From: Bifidobacterium apousia
GTDB taxonomy: Bacteria; Actinomycetota; Actinomycetes; Actinomycetales; Bifidobacteriaceae
Direction of reading: 5' to 3'
DNA: 64,000 nt
NCBI RefSeq assembly: GCF_007559275.1
Contig: NZ_VMHK01000007.1
Span: forward strand, 48,675 to 112,674
The stretch's first letter is position 1; every line of letters starts with the position of its first letter. The notes beneath the pieces are model-generated. The model was not told where the DNA came from and did not search any database. It was given only the letters and a program-made list of their open reading frames with translations. Positions 17,360-26,179 of the stretch are shown here, one piece after another. A program made the translations under genes and the position numbers.

Positions 17360-18916
17360 ATGACAAAAGAAGCACCCTTGGTCTCCATGAAGGGAATCAG
17401 CATTGAATTCCCAGGTGTCAAGGCGCTCGACAATGTCGATCTGCGTCTGTTCCCCGGTGAGGTCCATGCCCTCATGGGGGAGAACGGCGCAGGCAAATCG
17501 ACCATGATCAAGGCGCTCACCGGGGTATACAAAATCAACGCGGGAACCATCACCGTCAACGGCCAAAACAGGATTTTCAACGGCACAGCCGATGCGCAGA
17601 ACGCCGGCATCGCCACGGTCTACCAGGAAGTCAACCTGTGCACCAATCTGAGCGTGGGCGAAAACGTCATGCTCGGGCACGAGGTGAGGGGGCACCTGGG
17701 CATCAACTGGCGCAAGACCCATGAGGCGGCCAAAGGCTTTCTGGCCCAGATGGGCCTGACGGATCTGGATCCTCACACACCGCTCAATGAGATATCCATA
17801 GCCATGCAGCAACTGGTGGCCATCGCCAGGGCAATGGTCATCGATGCCAAGGTCCTGATCCTGGATGAGCCGACATCTTCGCTGGATGCCAATGAGGTTC
17901 AGGATCTTTTCCGGATCATGCGCAAGGTCAGGGACCGGGGCATCGCCATACTGTTCGTTTCCCACTTCCTGGACCAGGTCTACGAGATCGCCGACAGGAT
18001 GACCATTCTGCGCAATGGCAAATTCGTCGAGGAGACCATGGTCAAGGACATGCCGCGCGATGTCCTTATTACCAAGATGATCGGCAAGAACGCCGATGAG
18101 CTCTCGCTGATCGGCACCAAGTCGAGGAAAGAGACACCCCAAGCCGCAACAGACCGGCCTCTGGCCAGCGTCCGCGGCTTCGGCAGAAAGGGCAGCATCT
18201 ACCCCTTCGACATGGATCTTTTCAAGGGCAAGATCATGGGACTGGCCGGCCTGCTGGGTTCCGGCAGAACCGAAATCGGCCGCCTGCTCTTCGGCGCAGA
18301 CAAGCCCGACAAGGGCACCTACACCTTTGATGGGAAGAAGATCTCCATCGACAGCCCGGCCAACGCCCTGAAGAACAAGATTGCCTACTCTACGGAGAAC
18401 AGAAGGGATGAGGGCATCATCGGCGACCTGACGGTCAGGGAGAACATCATCCTGGCCCTCCAGGCCACCCGGGGCATGTTCAGGCCAATCCCCAGGAAGG
18501 AGGCTGACCGTATAGTCGACAAGTACATCAAGGAGCTCAATGTTCGCCCGGCCGATCCCGACAGGCTGATCAAGAACCTTTCAGGAGGAAACCAGCAGAA
18601 GGTCCTGCTGGCCAGGTGGCTGGCCACGGATCCTGAGCTGCTGATCCTGGACGAACCGACCAGGGGAATCGACATCGGCGCCAAGGCGGAGATCCAGCAG
18701 ACGGTGCTGGATCTGGCCGCTCAGGGCATGAGCGTGGTCTTCATCTCCTCTGAGCTTGATGAGGTCGTCCGCCTCTCCGATCAGATAACCGTCCTCAAGG
18801 ACCGTCACAAGATCGACCTGATGGACAACGATGACACGGTTTCCCAGCAGACCATCGTGGAAGACATAGCCAACACCTCAGTATCCGGACAATCTCAAGG
18901 AAAGGAGGAAAGATGA
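17360..18916 (+). CDS. fruK: Fructose-type sugar ABC transporter ATP-binding protein, two ABC domains
   Basis: This 518-residue ATPase of the RbsA/XylG class has two ABC modules. The first has Walker A MGENGAGKSTMIKAL (near residues 38-48), a degenerate signature (ISIAMQQLVAIARAM) and Walker B VLILDEPTSSLD. The second has a degenerate Walker A (GLLGSGRTEIGRLLFG) but a proper LSGGNQQKVLLARWL signature and LILDEPTRGIDIGAK, the normal asymmetry of this family. The ATG has GAGG about 8 bases upstream. It overlaps the next permease by 4 bases. Acts with FruE, FruF and FruG. Confidence 0.85.
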   Translation: MTKEAPLVSMKGISIEFPGVKALDNVDLRLFPGEVHALMGENGAGKSTMIKALTGVYKINAGTITVNGQNRIFNGTADAQNAGIATVYQEVNLCTNLSVGENVMLGHEVRGHLGINWRKTHEAAKGFLAQMGLTDLDPHTPLNEISIAMQQLVAIARAMVIDAKVLILDEPTSSLDANEVQDLFRIMRKVRDRGIAILFVSHFLDQVYEIADRMTILRNGKFVEETMVKDMPRDVLITKMIGKNADELSLIGTKSRKETPQAATDRPLASVRGFGRKGSIYPFDMDLFKGKIMGLAGLLGSGRTEIGRLLFGADKPDKGTYTFDGKKISIDSPANALKNKIAYSTENRRDEGIIGDLTVRENIILALQATRGMFRPIPRKEADRIVDKYIKELNVRPADPDRLIKNLSGGNQQKVLLARWLATDPELLILDEPTRGIDIGAKAEIQQTVLDLAAQGMSVVFISSELDEVVRLSDQITVLKDRHKIDLMDNDDTVSQQTIVEDIANTSVSGQSQGKEER

Positions 18917-19992
18917 GCAAGCCCGCCAAGCAGCAATCGGAGGATGAAGGTCCATCCTTCCTGCGCCGCATATTCGGCAATCAGCTGATTTGGAGCGTGG
19001 TCGCCTTCCTCGCGCTGATTGTGGTCTGCACCCTAGTGGATCATTCCTTCCTCAGCCTGTCATACAATCCGCGCACAGGCGGCCTGGCAGGACCCCTGAT
19101 CACCATGATCCAGGAGTCTGCGCGATACCTGATGATCGCCACCGGCATGACCCTGGTCATCTCGACCTCGGGCATCGACCTTTCGGTCGGCTCGCTCATG
19201 GCCGTGGCCGGAGCTGCAGCCATGCAGATGCTGATCAACGGGGTGAACGTCTGGATGGCTATTCTGATCTCCCTGGCCGTAGGTCTGGTTCTGGGTTGCA
19301 TCAACGGTGCCTTGGTCTCCATTCTGGGACTCCAGCCCTTCATCACCACGCTGATCATGATGCTGGCAGGCAGGGGACTGGCCAAGGTCATCACCAATGG
19401 GCAGAATGCCGATGCTTCAGGCGTGGCCGGCAGCGGACCGTTGCGCTGGATGGCCAATGGCTTCATTCTGGGAATCCCGGCCAATTTCGTCATAGCCGTG
19501 ATCATCGTCTGCCTTGTCGGTCTTCTGATGAGGAAGACGGCAGCCGGCATGATGATCGAGTCGGTGGGCATCAACCAGGAAGCCAGCCGAATGACCGGCA
19601 TCAAGCCCCGTCGGATCCTCTTCCTGGTCTACGCCATCTCCGGTCTGCTGGCCGCTGTGGCAGGGCTGTTCGCGACTGCTTCAGTGATGAGGGTCGACGT
19701 GGTCAAGACCGGTCAGGACCTGGAGATGTACGCCATTCTGGCTGTGGTCATTGGAGGCACCTCCCTGCTGGGCGGCAAGTTCTCGCTGCTGGGAAGCGCT
19801 TTCGGCGCCGTGATCATTGCGATGATCCGCAAGACCATCATCACCCTGGGCATTGATTCAGCCGCCACGCCAGCCTTCTTCGCCGTGGTGGTCATCATCA
19901 TCTGCGTCATGCAGGCGCCCAAGGTGCACAACGCGGTCGCTGAGTTCAAACGCAGGCGTGCCATGAGGCAGTCTGCAGAGGTGGTGGCATGA
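18913..19992 (+). CDS. fruF: Fructose-type sugar ABC transporter permease 1
   Basis: This 359-residue permease of the RbsC/YtfT family (BPD_transp_2) has about ten hydrophobic helices. The family marker ISTSGIDLSVGSLMAVAGA lies around residues 85-103, with GINQEASRMTGIK and AVVIGGTSLLGGKFSLLGSAFGA further on. The ATG lies within ATGA of fruK with AAAGGAGGAAAG upstream. It is paired with a second permease that overlaps it by 4 bases, forming a heterodimeric channel as in B. longum fruFG. Sugar permease class is certain; fructose is by synteny. Confidence 0.83.
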   Translation: MSKPAKQQSEDEGPSFLRRIFGNQLIWSVVAFLALIVVCTLVDHSFLSLSYNPRTGGLAGPLITMIQESARYLMIATGMTLVISTSGIDLSVGSLMAVAGAAAMQMLINGVNVWMAILISLAVGLVLGCINGALVSILGLQPFITTLIMMLAGRGLAKVITNGQNADASGVAGSGPLRWMANGFILGIPANFVIAVIIVCLVGLLMRKTAAGMMIESVGINQEASRMTGIKPRRILFLVYAISGLLAAVAGLFATASVMRVDVVKTGQDLEMYAILAVVIGGTSLLGGKFSLLGSAFGAVIIAMIRKTIITLGIDSAATPAFFAVVVIIICVMQAPKVHNAVAEFKRRRAMRQSAEVVA

Positions 19993-20996
19993 TGAAGAAG
20001 AGTGCAAGCAGACAAGCAGGTTTCCGGCTGAGCCCCAGGGCCATTCCGACAGTTGCTGCCGTGGTCATCTTCCTGCTCATGCTGATCATGGGCCAGGTGC
20101 TCTTCGGCACTTATATCCGGCTGGGATTCATGTCCTCGCTGTTCATGGACCATGCCTACCTGGTGATTCTGGCAGTAGCCATGACCTTCCCCATTCTCAC
20201 CGGTGGCATCGATCTGAGCGTGGGGGCCATAGTCGCCATCACTGGCGTCGTCGGTGTCAAGCTCATGATCGCCGGCGTGCCGGCGGGGTTGGTCATCGTC
20301 ATCATGATCGCCATTGGCGCAGTCTTTGGACTGCTGGCCGGCGTGCTCATCGAAGAGTTCAACATGCAGCCCTTCATCGCCACGCTGTCCACTATGTTCC
20401 TGGCCAGGGGCATAGCCTCCATCATCTCAACTGATTCGCTCAATATGCCGCAGAACAACAACTTCAGCTGGATCGGCGGCGAGGGCCTGAAGATCATTGA
20501 CAACCCGAAGATTTCCAATGACCTTTCGCTGAATTTCGGCGTGATCGTCGCGCTGGTTGTTGTGGCAGTCAGCTATGTCATCCTCCACAAGACCAGGACG
20601 GGCCGTACCATCTACGCCATCGGCGGTTCCCGGTCCTCGGCCGAGCTGATGGGCCTTCCGGTCAAGCGGACGCAGTATGTCATCTACCTGACTTCGGCTG
20701 TCCTGGCCTCCATCGCCTCCATCGTCTATGTGGCTGGCATCGGTTCGGCCAAGAACACCATGGGCGTCGGCTGGGAGCTGGACGCTGTGGCTGCAGTCGT
20801 CATCGGCGGCACCTTGATCACTGGCGGTTACGGCTACGTGCTGGGTTCTGTCATAGGAGCCTTAGTCCGTTCGATCATCGATCCTCTGACCTCGGACTTC
20901 GGCGTTCCTGCCGAGGCCGTCACCATCGTGGTTGGTCTGATGATTCTGGTCTTCGTCATCCTCCAGCGTCTGGTGACCTTCGTGAGAAAGGAATGA
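19989..20996 (+). CDS. fruG: Fructose-type sugar ABC transporter permease 2
   Basis: This 335-residue permease of the same RbsC/YjfF-like family carries the marker ILTGGIDLSVGAIVAITG, then GGSRSSAELMGLPVKRTQY and AVVIGGTLITGGYGYVLGSVIGALV. About nine or ten transmembrane segments. It starts inside the stop of fruF (ATGATGA) and ends the operon; an 18-bp perfect hairpin follows. It completes the transporter set with FruE, FruK and FruF. Confidence 0.83.
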   Translation: MMKKSASRQAGFRLSPRAIPTVAAVVIFLLMLIMGQVLFGTYIRLGFMSSLFMDHAYLVILAVAMTFPILTGGIDLSVGAIVAITGVVGVKLMIAGVPAGLVIVIMIAIGAVFGLLAGVLIEEFNMQPFIATLSTMFLARGIASIISTDSLNMPQNNNFSWIGGEGLKIIDNPKISNDLSLNFGVIVALVVVAVSYVILHKTRTGRTIYAIGGSRSSAELMGLPVKRTQYVIYLTSAVLASIASIVYVAGIGSAKNTMGVGWELDAVAAVVIGGTLITGGYGYVLGSVIGALVRSIIDPLTSDFGVPAEAVTIVVGLMILVFVILQRLVTFVRKE

Positions 20997-21019
20997 AGCA
21001 GGGTTTTCCTGGATGATCC

Positions 21020-21064
21020 GAATGGGGGCTGATGCCGTGGCGATTGCGGCATCAGCCCCCATTC
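21020..21064. terminator. Bidirectional terminator between fruG and the oxidoreductase gene
   Basis: A perfect 18-bp stem (21020-21037 with 21047-21064) and a 9-base loop sit between convergent genes. The stem begins GAATGGGGGCTG and is GC-rich. There is no long T-run, but position and stem length make a shared terminator likely. Confidence 0.8.
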
Positions 21065-21075
21065 GCGCTGCTAGT

Positions 21076-22122
21076 TCATGATTCGAAGGGGAAGACCAAT
21101 CCCCACTGGCGGCGCAGAGAGTCCATGAGCTCCATGATGCGCAGGGTGTCCTTGTGGGGCATCTGGGCGCACTCGGTCTTGCCGTCCAGGATGGCCTGTG
21201 CTGCGCTGGACACCTCATACTCATAACCGGTCAGCTGGTCGGGGACGGGGTAGCGCTTCTTCAATTGGTGATCCGCGTCGTACAGGTCGATGGACTCGAC
21301 GTTGTTGATGTTGGCGCACTGCAGGTAACCCTGGTCTCCCCAGATGCCGCCGGTCCGGTCGCTGGCCGAGACCATGGAGCTGGTCGCTGCCCCCATGGAT
21401 CCATCCTGGTAGAAAATGGTCGTGGAGTTCTGGCTGTCCACGCCCTCCGGGCTGCGGACCCAATCCGTGCAGACCCGCTCAATGGGCTTGGGCCCCATGA
21501 CCATGTCGATGAAGTTGAGAGGGTAGACGCCCACGTCGAGCAGGGCGCCGCCGGCCAGGGCCGGGTCGGTCATTCTGGCCTTGCCCACGGTCACATATCC
21601 CAGGTTGGCGGTGACCGTTCTGACGGTGCCGATTTCCCCTGAGGAGACGATGTCGTCGATGATGGAGCGCGAGGGCATGTACCTGGTCCAGATGGCCTCG
21701 GTGCAGAGCAGGCCGGTGCTCTCGGATGTTTCGATGACCTGTTTGGCCTGGTCGGCGTTGGCCGTGAAGGACTTCTCGACCAGCACGTTCTTTCCCGCCT
21801 TCATGCAGGCGATGGCCTGCTCGGCGTGGAGGCTGTGAGGCGTGGCGATGTAGACCAGATCCACTTGGGGATCGTCCAGGAGCTCCTGGTAGGAACCATA
21901 AGAGTGCTCGAATCCATATTTTTTGGCAAAAGCGGCTGCGCGATCCCCATCCCTCGAGGCCACGGCGTATGGGGCAACCAGATGGCTGTATTGCTGGTCT
22001 TTGGCCATCATGACCACCGTCTTGGCCAGCGCATTGGCTATCCGTCCGGCGCCGAGAATGGCGAAGTTGACCCGCATGCCCTTCTGCTCAGCCTCTTGTC
22101 CTTTGCCGTTCAATCTACTCAT
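21076..22122 (-). CDS. Gfo/Idh/MocA-family NAD(P)-dependent oxidoreductase
   Basis: This 348-residue dehydrogenase starts with a Rossmann segment FAILGAGRIANALAKTV. The cofactor-binding EKSFTANADQAKQVIE region (the EKP-like motif is EKS here) follows at about residue 115, then the alpha/beta substrate domain (DVGVYPLNFIDMVMG). The start is set at 22122 because AAGGAG lies 6 bases upstream and only 8 bases overlap the vsr gene; a longer frame would run deep into vsr. Such enzymes oxidise sugars, inositols or dihydrodiols. The substrate is unknown. It is the last gene of a minus-strand cluster with vsr and cyclophilin. Confidence 0.85.
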   Translation of the reverse strand: MSRLNGKGQEAEQKGMRVNFAILGAGRIANALAKTVVMMAKDQQYSHLVAPYAVASRDGDRAAAFAKKYGFEHSYGSYQELLDDPQVDLVYIATPHSLHAEQAIACMKAGKNVLVEKSFTANADQAKQVIETSESTGLLCTEAIWTRYMPSRSIIDDIVSSGEIGTVRTVTANLGYVTVGKARMTDPALAGGALLDVGVYPLNFIDMVMGPKPIERVCTDWVRSPEGVDSQNSTTIFYQDGSMGAATSSMVSASDRTGGIWGDQGYLQCANINNVESIDLYDADHQLKKRYPVPDQLTGYEYEVSSAAQAILDGKTECAQMPHKDTLRIMELMDSLRRQWGLVFPFES

Positions 22123-22588
22123 CCTTGACTCCTTCGTTTGGATGGCCATCAGCCGTGATGGCCTCATATAATGTTTGCAGGGTTTCCTGGGCATGGCGGG
22201 CATCCAGCTGGCACTCCCAAACGGTGAAAACCCGCCAACCCATGGCTTTCAGTTTTTTGCCCTGCTCCTGATCCCGCAGACGGTTCCTTGTCAGCTTGGT
22301 GGTCCAATATTCCACATTGGATTTGGGAAGGGAGAATTTGGCACAGCCCTGATGCATGTGCCAGAAACAGCCATTGACGAATACCATGGCCCGCCACTTG
22401 GGCAGGACCACATCAGGATGGCCCGGATACCGCTTGTCGTTTTTGCGAAACCGCAGACCGCGCGAGAAGAGGTAGGACCGGACCTGGCGCTCTATTGATG
22501 TTTCCGTGCCCCTGATGCGGGACATGGTGTAGCTGCGTGTGCCGGGCTGGAATCTGCTGGGTGCCTTTTTCGAAACCATCCCCGGCAC
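22115..22588 (-). CDS. vsr: Very short patch repair endonuclease (Vsr)
   Basis: This 157-residue Vsr-type endonuclease nicks DNA at T:G mismatches that arise from 5-methylcytosine deamination. Motifs include MSRIRGTETSIE, the catalytic Asp in GHPDVVLPKW, the VFVNGCFWHMHQGC segment with zinc Cys and the two catalytic-region His residues, WTTKLTRNRLRD, and VFTVWECQL. The start is GTG at 22588 (an ATG lies 9 bases further in). No cytosine methylase gene is in the window, so the usual partner is absent locally. It lies between cyclophilin and an oxidoreductase in one direction, with the next gene overlapping. Confidence 0.9.
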   Translation of the reverse strand: MPGMVSKKAPSRFQPGTRSYTMSRIRGTETSIERQVRSYLFSRGLRFRKNDKRYPGHPDVVLPKWRAMVFVNGCFWHMHQGCAKFSLPKSNVEYWTTKLTRNRLRDQEQGKKLKAMGWRVFTVWECQLDARHAQETLQTLYEAITADGHPNEGVKDE

Positions 22589-22591
22589 GGC

Positions 22592-23131
22592 TCAGAGGAC
22601 TTCGACGCTGTTGATGAAGACCGGCTCGAGGGGACGGTCGCCCGGGTCAGTGGCCACGGCATCCAGCTTGTCGACCACCTTCCGGGAATCCTCATCGGCC
22701 ACCTGGCCGAAGATGGTGTGATGCCCGTTCAGCCAGGGGGTGGGCACGGTGGTGATGAAGAACTGTGATCCATTGGTGCCATGGGTCTTCCCTGTGGCGG
22801 GGTCACGGCGCAGTCCTGCATTGGCCATGGCCAGCTTGTAGGGTTCCTCAAAGGTCAGGGAGGGGTCGATCTCATCGTCGAACTCGTAGCCGGGGCCGCC
22901 TGTGCCGGTGCCCAGCGGGCAGCCGCCCTGGATCATGAAATCCTTGATGATCCGGTGGAAGGTCAGCCCGTCATAGAAGGGATCCTGACGCTTCTGGCCC
23001 GTTTCGGGGTCGGTCCAGTTTTTGCGGCCTGCGGCCAGGTCCAGGAAGTTGGCTACGGTTTCAGGGGCCTGATCGTCAAAGAGGTCCAGGCGAATATCGC
23101 CCTCCGAGGTATGCATGATAACTGTGCTCAT
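22592..23131 (-). CDS. Peptidyl-prolyl cis-trans isomerase, cyclophilin type
   Basis: This 179-residue cyclophilin (PPIase) speeds proline isomerisation in protein folding. Hallmarks are the N-terminal VIMHTSEGDIRLDLFDDQAPETVANFL region, the active-site FHRIIKDFMIQGG (catalytic Arg), GSQFFITTVPTPWLNGHHTIFGQV and the C-terminal VVDKLDAV. There is no signal peptide, so it is likely cytoplasmic. The gene is followed by vsr with a 3-base gap. The length is normal for bacterial cyclophilins. Confidence 0.93.
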   Translation of the reverse strand: MSTVIMHTSEGDIRLDLFDDQAPETVANFLDLAAGRKNWTDPETGQKRQDPFYDGLTFHRIIKDFMIQGGCPLGTGTGGPGYEFDDEIDPSLTFEEPYKLAMANAGLRRDPATGKTHGTNGSQFFITTVPTPWLNGHHTIFGQVADEDSRKVVDKLDAVATDPGDRPLEPVFINSVEVL

Positions 23132-23159
23132 GTCACCAATCCTTTCATAAGATGGCGAC

Positions 23160-23516
23160 TCACACTGAGGATCCGAAGGGCATCAGGGCCAGGCGGGCCA
23201 TCTTGAAGGCCTGCAGACCGAAGGGGATGCCCACCACGGTCAACATGGTGACCAGTCCGGCCACCAGATAGGCCAGGGCCAGCCACCACCCGCCCAGGAT
23301 GATCCAGAGCAGGTTGGCCAGCCAGGATCCCAGTCCGCCTCCATAGATGACCTGTCGGCCAAAGGGGGTCAGGGTGAGTCTGGCCATCTTGAAGGCCTGG
23401 ATGCCTAGGGGGATGCCTACTACGGTCAGGCAGAGCACGATACCCACCAGGGTCCAGGCCAGGGCGATGGCCAGTCCTCCCAGCAGCAGCCAGCAGATGT
23501 TGCCGATCAGGCGCAT
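23160..23516 (-). CDS. YccF-domain inner membrane protein
   Basis: This 118-residue protein has two copies of the YccF repeat: hydrophobic helices followed by GIPLGIQAFKMARLTLTPFG (first half) and GIPFGLQAFKMARLALMPFG (second half), the duplicated structure typical of the family. It has about four membrane segments. The function of YccF proteins is not established. It overlaps the upstream TetR gene by 10 bases and is probably co-transcribed with it. Confidence 0.88.
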   Translation of the reverse strand: MRLIGNICWLLLGGLAIALAWTLVGIVLCLTVVGIPLGIQAFKMARLTLTPFGRQVIYGGGLGSWLANLLWIILGGWWLALAYLVAGLVTMLTVVGIPFGLQAFKMARLALMPFGSSV

Positions 23517-24214
23517 GCGGGTCCTTCCGTCAGGGTGGCGGTGACGGCCTTGGCGCAGGCGGTCACCTTCTCAATGATGATGGTCAGTCGTTCCTGCCGT
23601 TGTTCGGGAGCGAGATCCAAGTCCAGGGCGTCGATCAGTCGCATGCCGGATTGGACGATGCCCCGCGTCACCTCCACGCCCATGGCCGGATCCGCTGGGC
23701 GCAGGGCTGTCCACGCCTGGATCAGCGGCTGGTTGACCTGCCGGTGGAAGTTCAGCAGGGCTTGGATCTGCCGGTCTGTGGACCGATCGCTCCTTGAGGT
23801 GGGCTCGTGGGGATTCGAGGGACTGCCGTAGATCAGGGCCCGGCGTAACTGCTCGTCGTGCTGCTCGGCGTAGAGGTTCATCAGCCAGCCGTGTCCGTGC
23901 AGTCCGGCCTGCTCCAGATTGGTGCGGGTCCAGACCTCAATCGTCCGCCGCGGGTCGTCTGTCCTGCCCAGGGCCTGGTCCAGGGCTTGGCCCCAGTCAG
24001 GCAGATGCCGTTCCATGACCATATCGCAGAGCTGATCGGCATCCCGGGCATAGCGGTAGAGGGAGTTCCGGGCCAGGTTGGCGCGTCGGGCCACCTCGGC
24101 CATGGTCAGCTGGCCTCGTCCGCCGGTGCGCAGGATGGCCTCGGCGGCGGCGATGATCTGGTCCAGGGTTTTGGCGCGGTGCTCCTGGAGCGTGGATTCG
24201 CGGATCCTGGGCAT
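23507..24214 (-). CDS. TetR-family transcriptional regulator
   Basis: This 235-residue repressor has an N-terminal TetR helix-turn-helix at about residues 15-60 (LDQIIAAAEAILRTGGRGQLTMAEVARRANLARNSLYRYARDADQL). The C-terminal ligand domain is not assignable. A strong CCAAGGAGGACC precedes the ATG. It is divergent from the MFS exporter at 24403, and the shared 188-base region holds two inverted repeats lying over the -10 boxes of each promoter. This is the classic layout of a TetR repressor controlling a drug efflux pump and itself. Family certain; target strongly suggested by the sequence. Confidence 0.9.
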   Translation of the reverse strand: MPRIRESTLQEHRAKTLDQIIAAAEAILRTGGRGQLTMAEVARRANLARNSLYRYARDADQLCDMVMERHLPDWGQALDQALGRTDDPRRTIEVWTRTNLEQAGLHGHGWLMNLYAEQHDEQLRRALIYGSPSNPHEPTSRSDRSTDRQIQALLNFHRQVNQPLIQAWTALRPADPAMGVEVTRGIVQSGMRLIDALDLDLAPEQRQERLTIIIEKVTACAKAVTATLTEGPACA

Positions 24215-24258
24215 GGTCCTCCTTGGTCCGGCCTCCTGGGAGTGGGCCGGTCATGGGG

Positions 24259-24290
24259 CATATGATATGGCCTATTTGCTGCGGAACCAA
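24259..24290 (-). promoter_or_regulatory. Promoter of the tetR gene with overlapping inverted repeat
   Basis: Read on the minus strand, TTGGTT (24290-24285) and TATCAT (24267-24262) are 17 bases apart. The palindrome CATAT-G-ATATG (24259-24269) covers the -10, suggesting autoregulation. Confidence 0.55.
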
Positions 24291-24336
24291 GCTGCCAGGA
24301 CTGGTTCAGCGTGCGGCTTGTCCGCGCAGAGTGAAC

Positions 24337-24365
24337 TTGCCAGACGAGTTTTCGCGACGTATAGT
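24337..24365 (+). promoter_or_regulatory. Promoter of the MFS exporter gene
   Basis: TTGCCA (24337-24342) and TATAGT (24360-24365) with a 17-base spacer form a near-consensus sigma-70-type promoter 38 bases before the ATG at 24403. Confidence 0.7.
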
Positions 24366-24373
24366 CGCAAAAA
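24349..24373. promoter_or_regulatory. Candidate TetR operator over the exporter -10
   Basis: The left arm TTTTCGCGAC (24349-24358) and right arm GTCGCAAAAA (24364-24373) match at 9 of 10 positions as an inverted repeat around GTATA. It covers the -10 box, so a bound TetR dimer would block transcription. Confidence 0.65.
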
Positions 24374-24402
24374 ATTCGCAGGCCAGGGTGAGGGGAGTTC
24401 AG

Positions 24403-26097
24403 ATGACCGGATTGGCAAGTGCGGACGTGAAGATGGGCAGCCAGAAGAACCGTCAAGAGTCTCAGGAGGCAACGCCGCCCTGGCGTGCCCTCTGGGTGTT
24501 GGCCCTGGGTCTGGCCATGATCGTGCTGGATTCGTCCATCGTCAACGTCTCCATTCCTTCCATCATCGCCGCCATCCACATCAATCTGGCTCAGGCCCAG
24601 TGGGTGACCGCCCTCTACAGCATCGTCCTGGCCGCCCTGCTCCTGCCTTCCGGTCGACTGGGGGACATGATCGGACGCAAGCGGATCCTGCAGGTGGGCA
24701 CGGTCATCTTTGTGCTGGGTTCCGTCTTCGCCGCATCGGCTTCCTCCGGCACAATGCTGCTTCTGGCCCGGCTTGTTCAGGGAATCGGCGGCTCCCTGGT
24801 CATGCCTTCCACCCTGTCTACCGTGTCCGCCACCTTCAGGGGTCGGCACCGGGCCACCGCTTTCGGCATCTGGGGGGCCGTCATGTCATCCGCTGCGGCG
24901 GTCGGCCCCTTCCTGGGCGGGGTCTTCACCAGCACCATCGGGTGGCGGTGGATCTTCCTGGTCAATCTGCCCCTGGGACTGATCGTCCTCCTGACCAGTG
25001 CGGTCTTTGTGCCCGAGACCAAGTCAGCGCCCGGGCAGACCGGTGACCGGTGGGGAATGCTTGCCGACTGGAAGGGCATACTCCTTTCGGCCCTGGGGTC
25101 GGCCCTGGTGGTCTTTGCACTGATCGAGGGGCAGACCTACGGCTGGTGGCATCCACGCGCCGCACTCGATTTGGGCCCTCTGCACTGGTCCGCATCGGCA
25201 CCCCTGTCGCCGGTCCCGGTCAGTCTGCTCCTGGGGTTGGCCCTGCTGGCCGCCTTTGCGATGACCGAGCTGTCCAGGGCGCGCAGGGGCAGGATGGTCA
25301 TCCTGGACGTTTCCATGTTCGCCATCGGCACTTTCGGCTGGGGCAACCTGACGGCCGCCATCGTCAACGCTGGTCAGTTCGCAGTCATGTTCATCCTGCC
25401 CCTCTACCTGATCAACGCCAGAGGCCTGAGTCCACTGGGGGCCGGATCCATCCTGGGCGTCATGGCTCTGGGGTCAGTTGTTTCGGGCGGTCTGGCCCGG
25501 GTTGTCTCAGCCCGTCTGGGGGCCGGTGGCACGGTGCAGACGGGCCTGCTGATGGAGATCGTCGGCGTGGCCCTGTCCATTCTGCTCATGCGCGGGTCGG
25601 TGCCGGTCTGGCCCATGACCCTGACTCTGATCATCTACGGTGCCGGCCTGGGCTTTGCCTCGGCACAGCTGACCAGCCTGGTGCTCTCCGGTGTTCCGGT
25701 GGCCCAGTCCGGACAGGCTTCGGCCACCCAGTCCACCATTCGTCAGTGGGGGACCGCCCTGGGTGCTGCAGTCTCCGGTTCCGCCCTCTCCCTGGCTCTG
25801 AGCCTGGTGCTGCCAAGGCATCTGACGGCGCTCAAGGGGATCTCGGCGCAGATGGCCGATGGCCTGGTCAGATCCGTTCAGTCCTCTGCCGGGAATGCCA
25901 TCGTCGGCCTGCGCGCCCAGGGCACACGGGGTCGGCTGGGAGCCCTGGGTCCTCAGGTGACCAATGCCCTGACCGAGGGATTCACCCAGGGCGCCCAGTG
26001 GGCCATGGGCTTTGCAGTCCTGCTGCTTCTCGTGGGACTGGCTGCCTCGGTGCTGGTGCGTCGGGCCGCCCGCAAGGCTGGCGCCGACAAGGTCTGA
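24403..26097 (+). CDS. DHA2-family (EmrB/QacA-type) MFS exporter
   Basis: This 564-residue drug-type exporter runs from the ATG at 24403, chosen because AGGGGAG lies 6 bases upstream and the promoter lies just before it. It has 14-helix-type features: LDSSIVNVSIPSI (motif D1), GRLGDMIGRKRIL (motif A), RLVQGIGGSLVMPSTLS and GPFLGGVFTSTIGWRWIFLVNLPLG (motif C). An extended C-terminal loop precedes the last helix. Such pumps expel lipophilic toxins using the proton gradient. Divergent from tetR, which probably represses it. The substrate is unknown; bile salts, antibiotics or plant compounds are possible inducers. Confidence 0.87.
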   Translation: MTGLASADVKMGSQKNRQESQEATPPWRALWVLALGLAMIVLDSSIVNVSIPSIIAAIHINLAQAQWVTALYSIVLAALLLPSGRLGDMIGRKRILQVGTVIFVLGSVFAASASSGTMLLLARLVQGIGGSLVMPSTLSTVSATFRGRHRATAFGIWGAVMSSAAAVGPFLGGVFTSTIGWRWIFLVNLPLGLIVLLTSAVFVPETKSAPGQTGDRWGMLADWKGILLSALGSALVVFALIEGQTYGWWHPRAALDLGPLHWSASAPLSPVPVSLLLGLALLAAFAMTELSRARRGRMVILDVSMFAIGTFGWGNLTAAIVNAGQFAVMFILPLYLINARGLSPLGAGSILGVMALGSVVSGGLARVVSARLGAGGTVQTGLLMEIVGVALSILLMRGSVPVWPMTLTLIIYGAGLGFASAQLTSLVLSGVPVAQSGQASATQSTIRQWGTALGAAVSGSALSLALSLVLPRHLTALKGISAQMADGLVRSVQSSAGNAIVGLRAQGTRGRLGALGPQVTNALTEGFTQGAQWAMGFAVLLLLVGLAASVLVRRAARKAGADKV

Positions 26098-26179
26098 GGC
26101 GTCCGCGATCCCGTTTTTCCCGGGTCCCTCCCTGCACGGAACTGTCTGCCCGCCGGCTGGCCCGGCACGGTTTAGAATC

